A stretch of DNA of 64,000 nucleotides from Mesodorylaimus sp. YZB2_4 (GCA_030248295.1 JASANH010000863.1:62001-126000); one strand, 5' to 3'. Counted from the stretch's first letter, positions 11,796 to 24,525 are shown. Notes: generated by a model not told the origin, from the letters alone. A program made the numbers and translations.

Positions 11796-12477
11796 GTTGA
11801 TCGCATTGATGTAAAGCAGGGGGTATCAGGCACACAATTCAGTTCACGTGATAATTGATTGCATAATTAACAGCTGCGGCTTTGGATTACTTTAAGATCG
11901 CAGCGATTTCAATTACGTGAGCGAGAGTAAGACTATGTGGCTGCTGGCATGAGGAAAAGTCGCCCCCAGACCCAAGTCGTTTCAGAGGCCAAACTATACA
12001 ATAAGGGAGGGGGGAGGGGGGGAGGTGACTTTTCCGCTAATCTCACTCACTCTTAACGCTAAATTTTTAAAGTAAAATTTTTTTAGTTAGTTTGAGGTCA
12101 ACTCCACAACCCAAAAGCACTCTACCCAACCCCCCCCCCCCCCCAAGCCAGCCCACCAACCTGAAAAAAAAACTTACGTTTTGGAGCCCAACTTTTGGAC
12201 CTGGCAATCGGTGTAGCTATTTACATAACTAACTGTGTGAGCACAATGTGCACATTTTATGCACATAAATTTCAAGATATTTTTAAGGTCTTTTACTGCT
12301 GGTCGTCAATCTAAATATTTCTAGTTCCGGTGGCAATTTTTTTCCAAAAATCTGCTTCTCCGCACTCTCTCCTTTTTTCACACTTTTTTTGTGAAGGCAG
12401 CCTGTTCCTGATGGACGGTTTCGAATAGTTTCCCTTCTCGGACTCGCAAGGGAACATCGCTAACCATAGTCGAACTT
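11796..12477. other. Intergenic, no gene recognised
   Basis: AT-rich DNA with a 15-nt poly-C tract at 12130-12144 and a G-rich patch near 12005-12025. No convincing coding sequence. Confidence 0.5.
12130..12144. repeat. Poly-C tract (15 nt)
   Basis: Uninterrupted C run. Confidence 0.9.
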
Positions 12478-12707
12478 GACAAAACCAAATTGTAATTTGC
12501 TCCAACTGTAGATGCAAAAGAAAGCTCTGTGCAAAATATCAGGGGCGTCTGGCCAACTGATGCGCCAAAAGCAAAGCATTCAGAAGAATCGAAAAATTGT
12601 ACAGGACTTTAGGCGCTGACCTGCTGACCAGTTGGCTTGAGGCCACTGATACTTTGCACAGAGCTTTCTTTTGCACTAGGAGCAAACTACAATTTTTTGG
12701 TTTTGTC
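12478..12707. mobile_element. Fold-back element (MITE), ~230 bp
   Basis: The two halves are diverged inverted copies. Left arm words GACAAAACCAAA, TTTGCTCC, GCAAAAGAAAGCTCTGTGCA and CAACTG return in reverse complement on the right arm, leaving a short centre near 12590. A longer relative with the same GAAAGCTCTG end lies at 53106-53435. No transposase; target duplication not resolved. Confidence 0.7.
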
Positions 12708-14805
12708 GGGCAATGTTCCACTGTCAGTTCAAAAAAAAAACAATTTCCTTGGGATGTTATTTTCACCATTCACGGCATCTATTGATTCATTATCGTCAAC
12801 TTTAAGCGAATTGGCCGCCCGAAAACACCGATCTTCTGGGAAAGAGTGGACAATGGGCGAATATCAAATAAAATGCAAATTTCACTCACAAAATCCGTAC
12901 TATACTACAAGAGGCACTCGAATTTTATAACACTCTTTTTGAGCCATTTATTTCAGCAGAGGCTCGACTCATTCCGCTACAAGCCACATATTTATCAAAA
13001 TCCAAGGCATAATTACTTGTAACTCCGCCCAACATTCTATTATCACCGCCCACTTGGACAAAGTCAGGCAGTGATGTATTGTCACCAATTCGAGTCTAGT
13101 TTTCGTTGCGAATACCCGAGGCCTTGATCGCATTGCGTACTGGCTGGCTTATATTTTACACATTCTCACTCGGCCTCGACGAACGATGTTGGCGGTCCGA
13201 AAATGAATGCGCGGAGAAAAAGAGGGACGCCGCGCGAAATCGTTCCCCTTTGAAGTAAGGCCGCCCTGGCGGACGGGGAAGCCGTAAATCGGCTTTGATT
13301 ACACCCTCTGAACAGAACGCGCATGGACCAAGGCAGACCAGAATTCGACGGGGACAATAAATTTTGGTTCCGAAGGAGGGCGGTCGTTTTTCGTTTCGAA
13401 ACGACTAAAGAACACATCTTTTCCTTCACTAGCCTAAACACAGGCCAGTATATCCGATCACGGACCTAGTTTCGTCTCGGCCTTATCGACTCGACTGACT
13501 GAGTGCTTTCGTCGTCTACAACGCCCACAAAAAGGCCAGTTCCTCCAGGAGAGGGTTATGATTATGGCGCGAAAAAATACAATCTTCTCATCCTCAAAGC
13601 TGAATCCCACACTCGGCTTATTCTTTGATAAAATTGCCCGGCTTGCTTGTTTTTTTGTGCCCAACTCGACAATATTTCTTACTTTTTCTTTTCTCCACTT
13701 CTCCCGACGGGTGCGCATAAATTGAATTGGTTCAGATTATGCACAGAACGTTTTGCTTTGCCGGGCGAACTAAAGTGAATAAGGCCGACGTGGCGCCAAC
13801 GTGTTTTACATATGAAAACCTGGCTGTATTCGCGGAAAACTTGACGAGTGCCAATAGTCATCATATGTACGCGTTTATAGTTGGTACGAAAAGGCCTTGA
13901 ACTGGTTTTTTCTTCTATAAAAATGGTCCTTTTATAAAAGCACACCGCTTGGAATTTTTTGACGAAGAAATTGTTATTCCGTTTTTCCACCTTATTTTTA
14001 CATTTCAAACGAACGCGGCATTTTTGAAAAGGTAGGCAGCTTGGATTGACGTCGAGATGGTGAAACGGTGGGCACAGCTATGCTCTCTTATTCTATCTAT
14101 TTTCAGCAAGTCGTAATGTAAGACGATGAGGAATTGTGATTTCGAATTTCGCAAATTGTTTTCAAATTTCAACTGAGTTTTCATTTACCCTGTAGTACCG
14201 AGCTGTGTGTTGGTGTAATACACACTTACAACACGCATTCGGTTACAGGGCAGCTGGAACTCAGTCATGGCGACAAGGCTATTTTTAGATTCCATTTTTA
14301 CGAAGAGTAAGAGTCTTCTTTTTTTCTGTTTGCGTTGCTGCTTCACATTGCTGACTTTTGTGATTTGGGAATCTTTCTCGATTCTCTCTCTGACCCTTTG
14401 CTGTCTCGTCTTGTCAGTGCTGGTGATCATTGACGCCAGCTTCGACCGAACCACCGAACAGACTGAATCAGGGCCAAACCAGGGGACCTAGCCGCGTGCC
14501 TTTTATCTTTTCACACTGAAAGTGCAAAAATAGAAAAGTTATTAGTTCAAATAGCTTCCGTTAAAGGACATTCATAAACTAGGAATTATCGTTGATGTAT
14601 CTTGATCTTCACTGCAATCCAACAAGCTTGAGATTTGCTACAACTTGTCTGGTCTAGCCTGACTAGCGGCAAGAAAACTATTGCGATCCTGATTCGATCA
14701 GTACGGCCCAGATTTGGTAAAAATAGCCACCAAGTCCAGTTCGGCTGCAAAAGCTAGTTTGGTTCGGTCGAACCTGGCGCTAGGTTTGACATCAGAGAAA
14801 GTGTA
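12708..14805. other. Intergenic, no gene recognised
   Basis: Minus-strand open frames of 86-109 codons between 13166 and 14454 show no family resemblance, and no splice-linked series of exons can be built. I see no repeat family here. Confidence 0.45.
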
Positions 14806-15125
14806 CCTGACCCGACCTGAGACGTAAAATCCGAAACCTGAACCCGACCGGACCCGAGGTGTGCTCTACCCGAACCTGACCCAGAAATTTCTGCCGACCC
14901 GATCCGACTTTTTTACTAAGATATACTTATTTCTCATGCTGAAGATATATCTTCTGTATTTCATTGTTAATTTTATCGAAATTACGCGCAAAAATTTGGC
15001 TTAGCAGTTTGAGTAGCCAATCTTTATCGAGAAATTTTGGTCCATCTATGAGTCATAAAATTGGGTTTTTTGGGGTTCCAATGAATCAAAAACCGACCCG
15101 ACCCGAACCGGACTTTTCGTCTACG
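14806..15125. repeat. CCCGA-rich repeat element
   Basis: Both ends of a ~320-bp segment carry clusters of ACCCGACC/CCCGAACC words around an AT-rich centre. The vocabulary is that of the hAT-like elements at 48365 and 54113, so this is probably a diverged relative. Ends and target duplication cannot be fixed. Confidence 0.5.
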
Positions 15126-16844
15126 TAAGGGTAAGGGCTGGGTACTCGACGTTGGACCTGGCGGCATGGACGCTCAAAGCGGCCGAAACTTCCGCTGTGC
15201 CATTCCATATCTTGGCCTCTCAAAGATTCTCAATTAGTCCTTGAGTGAAACTGTCTTTTTGCATCAGATACAGTGCTGTAGCCTCGCGACCCCTTGATGG
15301 ACTATTTTGTGTTTTTTAGACGAAGTGCGTAGCGTCTTTTATGTGTCTGAAACGTCCTCTGCTTAAAACCCACTATGCACCTGTTCCAAACTTGTTTTTT
15401 GCGCGCAGTCCAAAAAATCACAAGGTTTTTTGTTTTTCCGCAGGGCTAACTATTTTCTACACTTACTACAAAAATCTCGAACTTCACACTTCTTGTTGTG
15501 ATGCAGCTGTTCTTGGTTTGGCGAGGGAATATTACTCACTGTAAATTCAAAACTTAAACGTGCTGCAGATCAGTTGGCGGGTTACGACCTGATATCCACT
15601 TCACGAAGCTCAGGGCAAATGAAATGCAGTAGCTTCGCTGCTGAAAATTCGTGGCCGGCGCAATCACTTCTTGGCCTATCGCCAAACAGCGAACTCACAA
15701 ACTCACAAACTCACTGTGCTTTCCACTTTTCATCTGAGATGCCCCCACTGCCACTTTGCGTTGTTGCGCATACTAATTGTATCCGTGATTGTATCCCCTT
15801 AGAGTGTACAGGAGAGTACACTGCCAGTGGGATCCCCTACGATGGGTGCCGCGTCGCACCAAGCAACGAGCTCACGATTTTTTCGAAAGATTACTCTACA
15901 TACACACACTTGTAGGTCCTCCCATAAGCTAAAGAACGTTCTCGAATTCTTTGTCGAATTACGTTATCGCTAGATTTAGAGGGCGTCAACTGTATGCGAA
16001 AAAGCATAATTAAGAGTGTGCTGCAGTTTCCTGCGCAGAACCAGTAGCGAGGCTCAAACGTATCGGTGTGATTAGTGTCCATGTTCTGTGCAGTCCCAAG
16101 GACGAACTTCTGAGATCGCTCTCAAGCGTTTTCGGAAGTTTCTGCCTGCTCTATATGCACAGTTCGAAGTTTCTTTCTTCTCCCACCAGTTTCGCAACGT
16201 GCACTATTTGCATCGTACACTGACCTAGTCACCCCTTTACCCTCTACCCACAGTTTCTATATTTACAAGCGTACCTATTTCGTTTATCTAAAGTTGTATT
16301 CGTCAACATATCAAAACTTGCTGACTCACTCTCCACTCGCGAATGCCAGCATATCGAAGCGCCTCTTGCGTGTGCTCTGCGGATTGGCAAACACTGGCGT
16401 TTATGAGAATTTATTCCCCCCGTGAGGCTAGTTAGTCAGACTGTTCACGAGTCAAGCTGTCTCGCAACTTACAGAGTCAATTTTACATTACTAAATGATT
16501 TACTGGTGGGCAACGCGCTGTTTTCGAACCACCAAAATTCTCCCTAATCTTTTTCCAAAAAAACCTTTTATGAGCCCGTTCATATAACCCTTCCTCACAA
16601 AACACACAGCAACTTTTCCGACACACATGGCAATAAAAAAGCCTTGCAAAACTATGTAAAACCTGTTATCTACCACACTTGTGCAAGAATTTCTTTAAGA
16701 TCAACAAGTGCACCTTGAATAATACAGTATCGAACTGGTTATATACTCATCTAAATCAGCCGCACGTCATCTCAGCTTTCCTAGTACCAGCCCAGCCAAG
16801 GGCCCATCCCATAAAACACAACTCATACATCTCAATTCACTTGT
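15126..16844. other. Intergenic, no gene recognised
   Basis: Downstream of the YTHDC1 stop codon. Plus-strand open frames at 15341-15544 and 15574-15915 have no recognised relatives and no supporting splice signals. The YTHDC1 3' untranslated region must end somewhere here; I could not choose a poly(A) signal. Confidence 0.45.
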
Positions 16845-19800
16845 TCAATCATGTCTGCTACTTTGCTTGCTTACACTGCTCGCTATGCGTCGGCCCGATG
16901 AAGCCACAGGCGGTGGCGGTGACTGACTATGATGGGGATGGTAATGACGCCGATCGTACGCATCTGGGGAGCGAGCCGCGTAGCCACCACGACCGCCCCG
17001 TGATGTTGGCGGCCCGCCGTAAGCGTTCGAGCGAGAATACGAATGTCCGCCGACAGCTGGTGGCGGAGGTCCGCTTCGACCAACGTAGACTGGCCCACTG
17101 CGATGAGGCGATCCTGAGCGACGGCGACGCCGATCGCGCGCAGGGTCGTGGTCACGCTGTCCGTAATCGTCGTGACGAGAATGCTGTAAGAAATGTGAAA
17201 TTGGTACACTACATGCAGAGGGTTCTATGGAAGTCTTACGATCAGCACTACTACTACACTCATCCTGCCTATGTTACTCCCCGGCACTTTACACTGCCTA
17301 GCAGTATGCTCTTCGCCGCACTCACCTTTTCGCGTCCTCCACTCTCGTCCGCGTAATAGTGGGTGTGCGAATACGACCCGCCCCCACGCCGGCCTCCATG
17401 ATGCGAAACCGCTGTCGGAACGGATGGCGGCCCGTACGCTTGCTGAGAATATCCGCCGTACGAACCTCCGTAACTGCCCCCATAAGGGTCATTATACGAA
17501 TGCGCTTGGTAGTTACCGTAATAGCCACCTCCACTGCCGCCGCTGTGACTCGGACCATAGGGCCCTGGTGCACCATACATATTGTATTCCCGCATGTAGT
17601 CCGAATACGACTGAAAAAGATCCGTGGTACCCATGAAGTCAGTGCGTACGAGTACAGCACGAACCACAAAATATGACGCCGCAGGATTTAATTTGGTACG
17701 TTGTTATATAATTATGCTGATTATGCAACCCACGCTACTACAGACCACAAAATATGACGCCGCAGGATTTAATTTGGTACGTTGTTATATAATTATGCTG
17801 ATTATGCAACCCACGCTACTTCAGACGTTTTTTAATGTCATGCGATCAGTCTGGACTGGAACTATCTTCCTTCAGCCGATTGAAACGTGTCTTATCCTAC
17901 AATCTACATCACAGCGCCCATGTCAGTACTCAATCCAGAGACTCGTCTTAGATTGTACATAAAAGCAGTTTGCCTACAGTTCTTGCCTGTTTTTTGATAT
18001 GCACCCGTTACCCCGTCTTGTAGATAAGTGCCTTATCAGTCCAATCAGCGTCAACGTCATTTGCGGCTGAATAAAGACTAGCGCTGACAACTCACCCCAT
18101 TCATCACCGTTTCAGTACTGACACCACCGTATCGACCACCAAGGGTATGATGCGTTCGACGACTCACTCCCCCATCGTATCCTCCTCCATGACGAGGCGC
18201 ACCACGATGATAATACGACTGTCCCCCACCCCGATACGAATTCGAGTGCGGCGGCCCATTCGGACCTGCGCTACGTTGCGAATCACCCAGCGGCCGCCTT
18301 TGCATCGGTCTCGTCTCCGAATATCGATTCGTGCGTCGGCGATCACTCTCACCTCGCCCACCATCCGCACCACCCAAGGTAGCATTTGATACCTTCTCTT
18401 GCAATTTGCGTACTTTCTTCATCAACGCGTCCAAATCGACACTGTCGTCCGTTGGAAACAGACCACAGAGCTCTTTGCCCACCAAAGGGGCTATCTCCTG
18501 AAAGAGAAGATATATGAGGACCTGATTATTTATCATTTCATCAGAACGATGAAAAACATGAAACAGGAGTCCTCCTTGCATGCAACCCACTCACCACAAT
18601 CAGAACACTCAGCTTATGTAAGCAGCCATATGACAACCATGCAGTCTTTTTGCGCCTTTTGTGTCTAAGCTAGGATGCTTGCTTCTCCAGTAACCACCCA
18701 CAGCTTATTGCACAAAACACTGGCCTTCCCTCAAAACATAAAACTATGACTTGGTCGGGGCCGTGGCCTTGCGGTCAAGGCGTCTAGCTCTCACGCTGGG
18801 CGCGGGGAAAGGTTCGACTCCCGCCTGGGTGAAAAATGATTGTCAAGCAAGTGTGCCTTAGTCCTCGAGTGCGCTTGGCTATGGATAAAGTATGACATGG
18901 AATCCTGGCAGCTTGTTCCACAGCATGACCCCATGCCACCCTTCCTTACCGTCCCATCACGCCCGATCTTGACAGGCTTATGCTCATTCCACGGATTGAC
19001 CAAATGCAGCGTTCCATTGAACGGCACTTCCTTTCGATTAATCCAGTGCACTTTGAACACGCCACCCAAATTTCGTGCATTCATGCCAGGCGGTAGGACC
19101 CAATGCACAGGACTCGCATCACGCCTCGACTCGCTCGCCATGCGACAAAATCCTGAAAGACTCAAATCACATTATTTGGCACCTCCATTCCATTCCGCCA
19201 TCTTACCTTGAAAAGCTTGACTTTTCTCCACTGAAAATACCAAAATGACATTTCGTGTTTGTCGGAATGCTTTGTTTAAAATTTCTTCATTCCTTGGCGT
19301 CGTTGACCAAACGTCGAGTTGTTTCGACAAAAGCACATTCTCAGAATTGCCAGATTTAATTAAAAAATAACGTGCATCTCGAAAAAAGGCGTCCATGCGT
19401 CCATCTTCTGCAAAAGATCCAGTTTCAGAATTATTGATGCCAGGCTCGCAGTAACCTCTGGCTTACCTCTGACAAAACGCCTTTCATATGAATGAGTTTT
19501 CTTTGCCTTCTTCCTGGTCGACTCTAAAATAGGAAAGATTAGAAATTTGATTCCAGCAACTAACTTTCCATTTTTTTCCATAACCCTTATTTAGCTACCA
19601 CTCATTTGCAATCAAAGCTTCAAACCATGGCCTGTGGGTGGGGCACACGCAGCTCCCCTCTTCGTGTACCCACTATGAGCTTGCCTGAATACATGACATC
19701 TCGATCTGAAGACTGATTCCCATTGTAGAGGCTTAACTGGAAACCTATACTCAGCTGGGAGCGTTACCCGTCAAAGTGATGTTTCAGCCATGGACTAGGT

Positions 19801-22315
19801 CGGGAGACATGGTTTGCTGCCATGGTGCAAAAGCTCAAATGGTCACTCCCAGTCGTATTACGTCATGTAAAATGAAAGGCGAGCTCTGAACCATGCCAGT
19901 TCACCAGAGCTGAGAGCGTCATCGATTTCGATCAGTCTCCCTCCGGGTGAGCTACCCCTCACCTGACGTGCAAGGTTAGCGATAGCTTATGGTTTTCATA
20001 AACCGACTTTCGCCAATTGAACTCCAATCTGTACTTACTAGCTTCATCACGCCCAACGTTTCTCTCTCGTCGTTCTTCATCCCTTGCTAAAGATGATACT
20101 TTCCTCTTTTTCGATTCGCTTCGTTCTCCACGCTCCACCGAAACACCCGTTTTATCCCCAGATATTCCTTCTTTTCGATCAGCGCTTGAACGACTCGTCT
20201 TTTTCCCACTTCCAGTCCCGACTCAAGAAAAAAAAGACACACTTTATGATCTTTTTTCTAAACAAATCACCCTCGCATATTCTTACTCGACGAATCAGAA
20301 TCAGTCGAACTGTCCTCCGTTTCGTGCACCTTTTCATTAGCGTCTTGATAAAGTTCGCCGTCATCCAATTCCTCGCCATCCGATTCCAACGCACCCTCGT
20401 CACCATCGTCCACGTGCTCTTCGTCATAGTCCAATCGGACATTGGCATCCGTGTCATCACCGCGATGCTCGGTTGAGTCCATCACATCAGCATTGAGCGA
20501 AGGTATTTCGACTTCTGAAAAAAACCATGACTTGGGATGCAGTGAATACTATCGAGCCTGTCCTCCTGGAACTCTCCGAAACCTACCCTCACGATCAGCT
20601 AAGGGAATCGTAGACAACATTGTCCAGAGGGGTTCAGCACAGCCTCCTAGTCCAACTTTTCAGGCAAGACTATCCATGGGTTTCCTATCTCCTCTCATGT
20701 GCACTTAGTCCGATATGACAGCCCCTCACATCCCACTGCTAACCCCCATCACCTCCTTCCTCCGAAAAGGTCGATTCTTGTCTTGGCAGCGAAATATCCA
20801 TGGGTTCCTCGTACTCGTCATCGCCACTGTGGGTAATTCTTCGGCGTCCACCATGATCCAAATCGTCCATTTTTTCTTCCGTCACCTTCACACCATCGTC
20901 ATCAATTTCTGGTAAATGGGATGAATGTTCATATTTAAAAAATATATTTAGAGATCAATATGGATCTCGTTTCGAGAACGGCTAACGTTTGCCGTTCCAT
21001 GCCGCGAGTCACAAGAGTCAGTTAGCTTAAAAAAGGAATACGATGACCGGACAAGACTTACCCTCGTACTATACCATCCATCACAGAACTAACATGCACT
21101 GTATTAGCTCTAAGACAATTTTCTGAAATGTTCGTTCTCAAAACAAAAGTTCCCCGACCGACAAACTTCTAATTTCGATCGAGAAAACTCCTTTTTTCGC
21201 GAAGGTATCATCATTATCAACGAAACCAAGTAAAATAGAGCCAAGCTGGCGAAAGGTGCAAAGTCCTTTCTTGGGACATCGTCCCGCGCGAGGAAATTCG
21301 AATCCATGAAACACGGTGATCAGATTCGTCGTAGCCCGATGACGGTGATCACAAATCGTCGGTTGATCATTTTACCAAAGCCGAACCACTCAAACCCTCA
21401 GGGAAAAGTCCCTCGTATTTCTTCCTTTTCCTTATTCAACCTCTAAACTGATTTCGTAAAGGGAACTTAATTTTTTTGATGTTGTTGTAGAAAATCCATT
21501 TTTTTGAAAAATATAATCTCGGAAAAGGAGAAGGTTGAGGTAATTCTTGTCGAAGAAAAAGTTCCCCTAGAAGATCGCCTCATTCTCTTTTTTTCCTAAT
21601 GATTTTAAACGGAAACGCGTGCGAATCGCCGGCAGCATTAGGAACACGCATGGAAGAACAAATATTAGCGTCCTCTCCAAAGATCGACCAAATTTTTTAA
21701 TTTTTCCAGTCCCAGCACTACCTTGATCAGCAATGAATCGATCGTCGTCGCCATCCTTTCCCACATTCGACGATGCCTTATTGACGTTTAATTCGCGCAC
21801 AACTCGACCCAATTCGGACATCTGGTTAGGCGAACTCGATCGTGCGCTATTGGCCGTCACCACATTCGACGATGAGGACGGCGTCGACGTTGAGCTTTTC
21901 CTCGACGAGGGCGATAAAGTTGGTGTGCCAAATATCGATCCTTGCCTCGTTTCATCTCTTCCACCGCCAGTGCTCGACGATTTTGTAGCCTCGTCCCGTT
22001 TCTCGGAAATATGATGTCCCTCACTTTCTGTAAAGAAAAATGAGGATGCTAATAAAACTCATGTTCGTTTCCATGGCAATGAAAAGTTAGTACAGTGTAT
22101 GTAGATATTGATTTTTCAACAACCAAAGAACATGCGCCTTTACAACTGTACATTCGTACTATTAGTTCGCAAAAATGAGCCTTGGCCCTACTTTGTTGAA
22201 TCCGTTGCGAAGAAATCGATTGTTTCGTAGATGATCCGCTAATCATCGATTCCAAATCATACATATCTTCTTCCTCGTCGTGAATATGGAGAACATCATC
22301 GCCAGGGTGAGACAT
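16845..22315 (-). CDS. YTHDC1: YTHDC1, nuclear YTH-domain m6A reader (complete, 11 exons)
   Basis: YTHDC1 binds N6-methyladenosine in nuclear RNA and influences splicing and export. Exons (minus strand): 22315-22192, 22027-21722, 20908-20753, 20514-20287, 20221-20039, 19523-19467, 19407-19207, 19152-18950, 18497-18096, 17610-17326, 17183-16845. They join in frame to 827 codons; the first seven introns are all phase 1, the last three phase 0. The product has a Ser-rich leader, an acidic Asp/Glu segment (~144-271), a Lys/Arg segment, the YTH domain (~355-505) and a Gly/Tyr/Arg-rich tail. In the YTH domain the cage residues are present: Trp ~385 (VWSTTP), Trp ~436 (HWVLPPGM) and Leu ~447. [15 protein letters not shown] and, after the domain, [15 protein letters not shown] match vertebrate YTHDC1. 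One acceptor (20222, ...CTTGAG) is weak. The 5' end is uncertain only in the untranslated region. Confidence 0.93.
17663..17824. repeat. 81-bp near-perfect tandem duplication in a YTHDC1 intron
   Basis: Bases 17663-17743 are repeated at 17744-17824 with essentially one difference near the end of the unit (CTACAG versus CTTCAG). It lies in the intron between the YTH-domain exon and the Gly/Tyr-rich exon. Either a very recent duplication or an assembly error. Confidence 0.9.
18757..18898 (+). mobile_element. tRNA-derived SINE, family A, in a YTHDC1 intron
   Basis: A tRNA-like head (TGGCCTTGCGGTCAAGGCG, then B box GGTTCGACTCCCGCC) is followed by a body ending CCTCGAGTGCGCTTGGCTA and TGGATAAAGTATGACAT. 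Related copies occur at 24486, 34419, 39365 and 51081. It is antisense to the host gene and ends about 50 bases from the exon at 18950. Confidence 0.8.
19905..20015 (-). mobile_element. SINE family B, degraded fragment in a YTHDC1 intron
   Basis: Shares GGGTGAGCTACCC, GTGCAAGGTTAGCGA and TATGGTT...AAACCGAC with the copy at 11583-11795, but the B-box region is eroded. Confidence 0.5.
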
Positions 22316-23012
22316 CTCCGAAATTGCCGATCGAAAATCAAAAATCAATCAATAAAAAAGTACGCAGGTACTCACTGACGTTGTCGATTCAGTGAAACCA
22401 ATAGAAACAACGAGCTAAAAATGAAAACGTCATTTCTTGCTGGAACCAAAAAATTAAGAGCAAAATGTAAACAAATTATTACATAGCTCTAAATGGGCGC
22501 AAATCAGGGATCTGAAGTTTTCTTACCTTATCGAAATTTCTTTCAAATTAGCTAAATTCTGAGCAAAACAATCCAAGAAAACATACAACTCTCACCGCTT
22601 CTTTATTACGCAATGCGCAAAACCGGATCAGCTGCCGGAAGAGCATGTCATTTTGTTATAGGCGGTCGGCTATCCTGCGCATTTCAAAAAGAGCGGGAAA
22701 TTTAAATTGAAAAAGACGTCGACGAGGTTTTTATCCATGCATGGACATGATAATTTGAATTCAATCCTGCCCGGGGGCCAATAGCAGAGCGCAATGGTAA
22801 AGGATACAAAGCTCATTACAGTTTTTGGAAAATTATTTTTTAATCATTCCGTAAATCATAAAATCAACAATCAATTTTAATCATAATTATCACAACCATT
22901 ATTTCTTCATTTCGACAATATCAAATCGTTGTTCATTTTCCATCTCTTGAACCCCATCAAAAAATTTGATCCACGCTAGTTATGTCATCGCTAGAAAAGT
23001 CATCGAGGATGA
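22316..23012. other. Intergenic between GGACT and YTHDC1
   Basis: About 700 bp separating two minus-strand genes in head-to-tail order. It should hold the YTHDC1 promoter and GGACT 3' end. AT-rich, no repeat or coding sequence recognised. Confidence 0.5.
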
Positions 23013-23781
23013 TCAAATTTCGTTTTCTATTTTTACATCATCAGTAACACAATAATCAGGGTCATTTCTACGATACCTTTCCACGTACGGCATATTGTGA
23101 TCGCCTTTCGACGAATAATTGGCCAAATGAGGACGATTCAACAAATCCGATCGGAATTGGCAAAGAAAATATGTCCAGCATCGTTCAATTTTTGGTTTCC
23201 CATTTCCATTCTCAGCATGATGATACTCGATTGGTTCTGGACGACGAGTGTAATAAGTGGGATGATTTTCTAATTCGTCGAGTACTTTCAGCATGGTTTC
23301 ATCAACTTCGTAGATTTCTCCACGAATTTGCTGGAAAAATGTTTCTGTACAGGGTTCGGCATATAGTCTGTCCCAAATTCAAAGTAATTTTGCCTCTTTA
23401 CACTGCCATTACTATTCTGGGAGAGAATATATGCCGTGCAGTGACATTTTTATGCTAATCTACACTGTACAGGACTACATCAGCGTAAATGTTTTCTTTA
23501 CACTGTCATCACAGTCTGTTCCACTTTACACTGACCGTCAGTAGTGTACAGCCAACTCAACTTACATGGCCAGTTCCTTCTTCAGATAATAAAAATGGAA
23601 TGTTATATTTCGAAGCGATAATCAATGGATATTTCTTTGTGGTTTTTCCATTTCCAATAAATCGACAATGTCCATTTTTGCGATCGGCCATCAAGAAATG
23701 ATTTGGTTCACCATGTTTTAAGGTTCCATAAACAAAAACCCGGTATAAATTGCGCAGCATTGCTGGCTCATTCGATGTCAT
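23013..23781 (-). CDS. GGACT: Gamma-glutamylaminecyclotransferase (GGACT/AIG2-like), complete
   Basis: GGACT-type enzymes cyclise gamma-glutamylamines to 5-oxoproline, acting in the breakdown of transglutaminase cross-links. Two exons (23781-23566 and 23330-23013) give 177 aa; the 235-nt intron has GTAAGT/CAG ends in phase 0. The family start VFVYGTLKHGEPNH lies at residues 15-28, followed by YPLIIA and NIPFLL, both typical of GGACT rather than GGCT. Exon 2 opens QIRGEIYEVDE and carries LDELENHP; Glu ~93 is the expected catalytic acid. The C-terminal half is longer and more charged than in vertebrates. The frame stays open upstream of the chosen ATG, but the first ATG sits 11 nt after a TTTTTAG splice acceptor, which decides the start. 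A second Met at residue 8 is possible. Confidence 0.9.
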
Positions 23782-23792
23782 TGCCACAAAAT

Positions 23793-23799
23793 CTAAAAA
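23793..23799 (-). other. Splice acceptor just upstream of the GGACT ATG
   Basis: TTTTTAG on the minus strand, leaving an 11-nt leader before the start codon. Fits a spliced-leader acceptor or the end of a 5' untranslated intron. Confidence 0.5.
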
Positions 23800-24485
23800 G
23801 GATTGTAGAATTGGATGGAGGACGCAGTGTAAAGTTCCCACGCGACGAACAGAAAATGTGGCAGTGCCAGTACTAGCCTCGATTAGGCCAGATTAGACTG
23901 GTTATGGAATGATGACGGCAGTGGGCGATACGCAAGACGGAATCGAGAAAGAATGTGGGACAGAGAGCGACACTTTCCCGCCAACTTGCAGACACTACTT
24001 CCTTTTATAGATGCCCAATGTACTTTCCTCGTGTCACTTACGTACTCACAATTAGTTGGCAGAAGAAACCCAAAAATGCGGAAGTTTCCGGAAATTTCGA
24101 CTCTGGGGCGCCACATGCTGCTGCCTGATGTACAAAGACATCTCGCATTCATCGTTGGTGTGCATCCCATCCGCTTCGAGACTTTCATCGCTTTCTAGGA
24201 GTTGGTATTTTTCCGCGAGGCGGATGTTGTTTGTCTTACGAAAAGCCTAGAATTCGCGTCCTGCCGTTTCGTAGCTCACACCTGCCTGGCTAGGTATGTT
24301 CTGTTATCTAAGACAGTTTTTCACTTTTTCGAGGTTCTGATTAGTCCTTTAGGCAATTTATGCTTATCATCGTCCACTTCATAAGAGTTTTATATCTTTA
24401 AACTAGCGGCATCGCCGCCGGTCGCATTTGTGGTTTTGCAATGTGGAAACTCCGCAGACCGAAAGTGCTCATCTCATCTCATCTC
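23796..24485. other. Intergenic, no gene recognised
   Basis: Upstream of GGACT; no repeat or coding sequence recognised beyond the SINE fragment that begins at 24486. Confidence 0.5.
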
Positions 24486-24525
24486 CTCATACTTTATCCA
24501 TAGCCAAGCACCATAAGGCATAAGG
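24486..24525 (-). mobile_element. SINE family A, 3' fragment
   Basis: ATACTTTATCCATAGCCAAG followed by CACCATA matches the body end of the copies at 18757 and 34419; the tRNA-like head is absent. Confidence 0.6.

Noticed and set aside
13166..14008. Three overlapping minus-strand frames of 86-109 codons
   Set aside because: No homology, no shared frame, and no splice sites linking them.
16883..17209. 108-codon minus-strand frame rich in Ile/Thr
   Set aside because: Shifted frame of the YTHDC1 last exon; only the frame starting HSRHDDYGQ joins the upstream exon in phase.
16679..17356. 225-codon plus-strand open frame
   Set aside because: Antisense of the GC-rich, Arg/Gly/Tyr-coding YTHDC1 last exons; the minus-strand frame has splice sites and homology.
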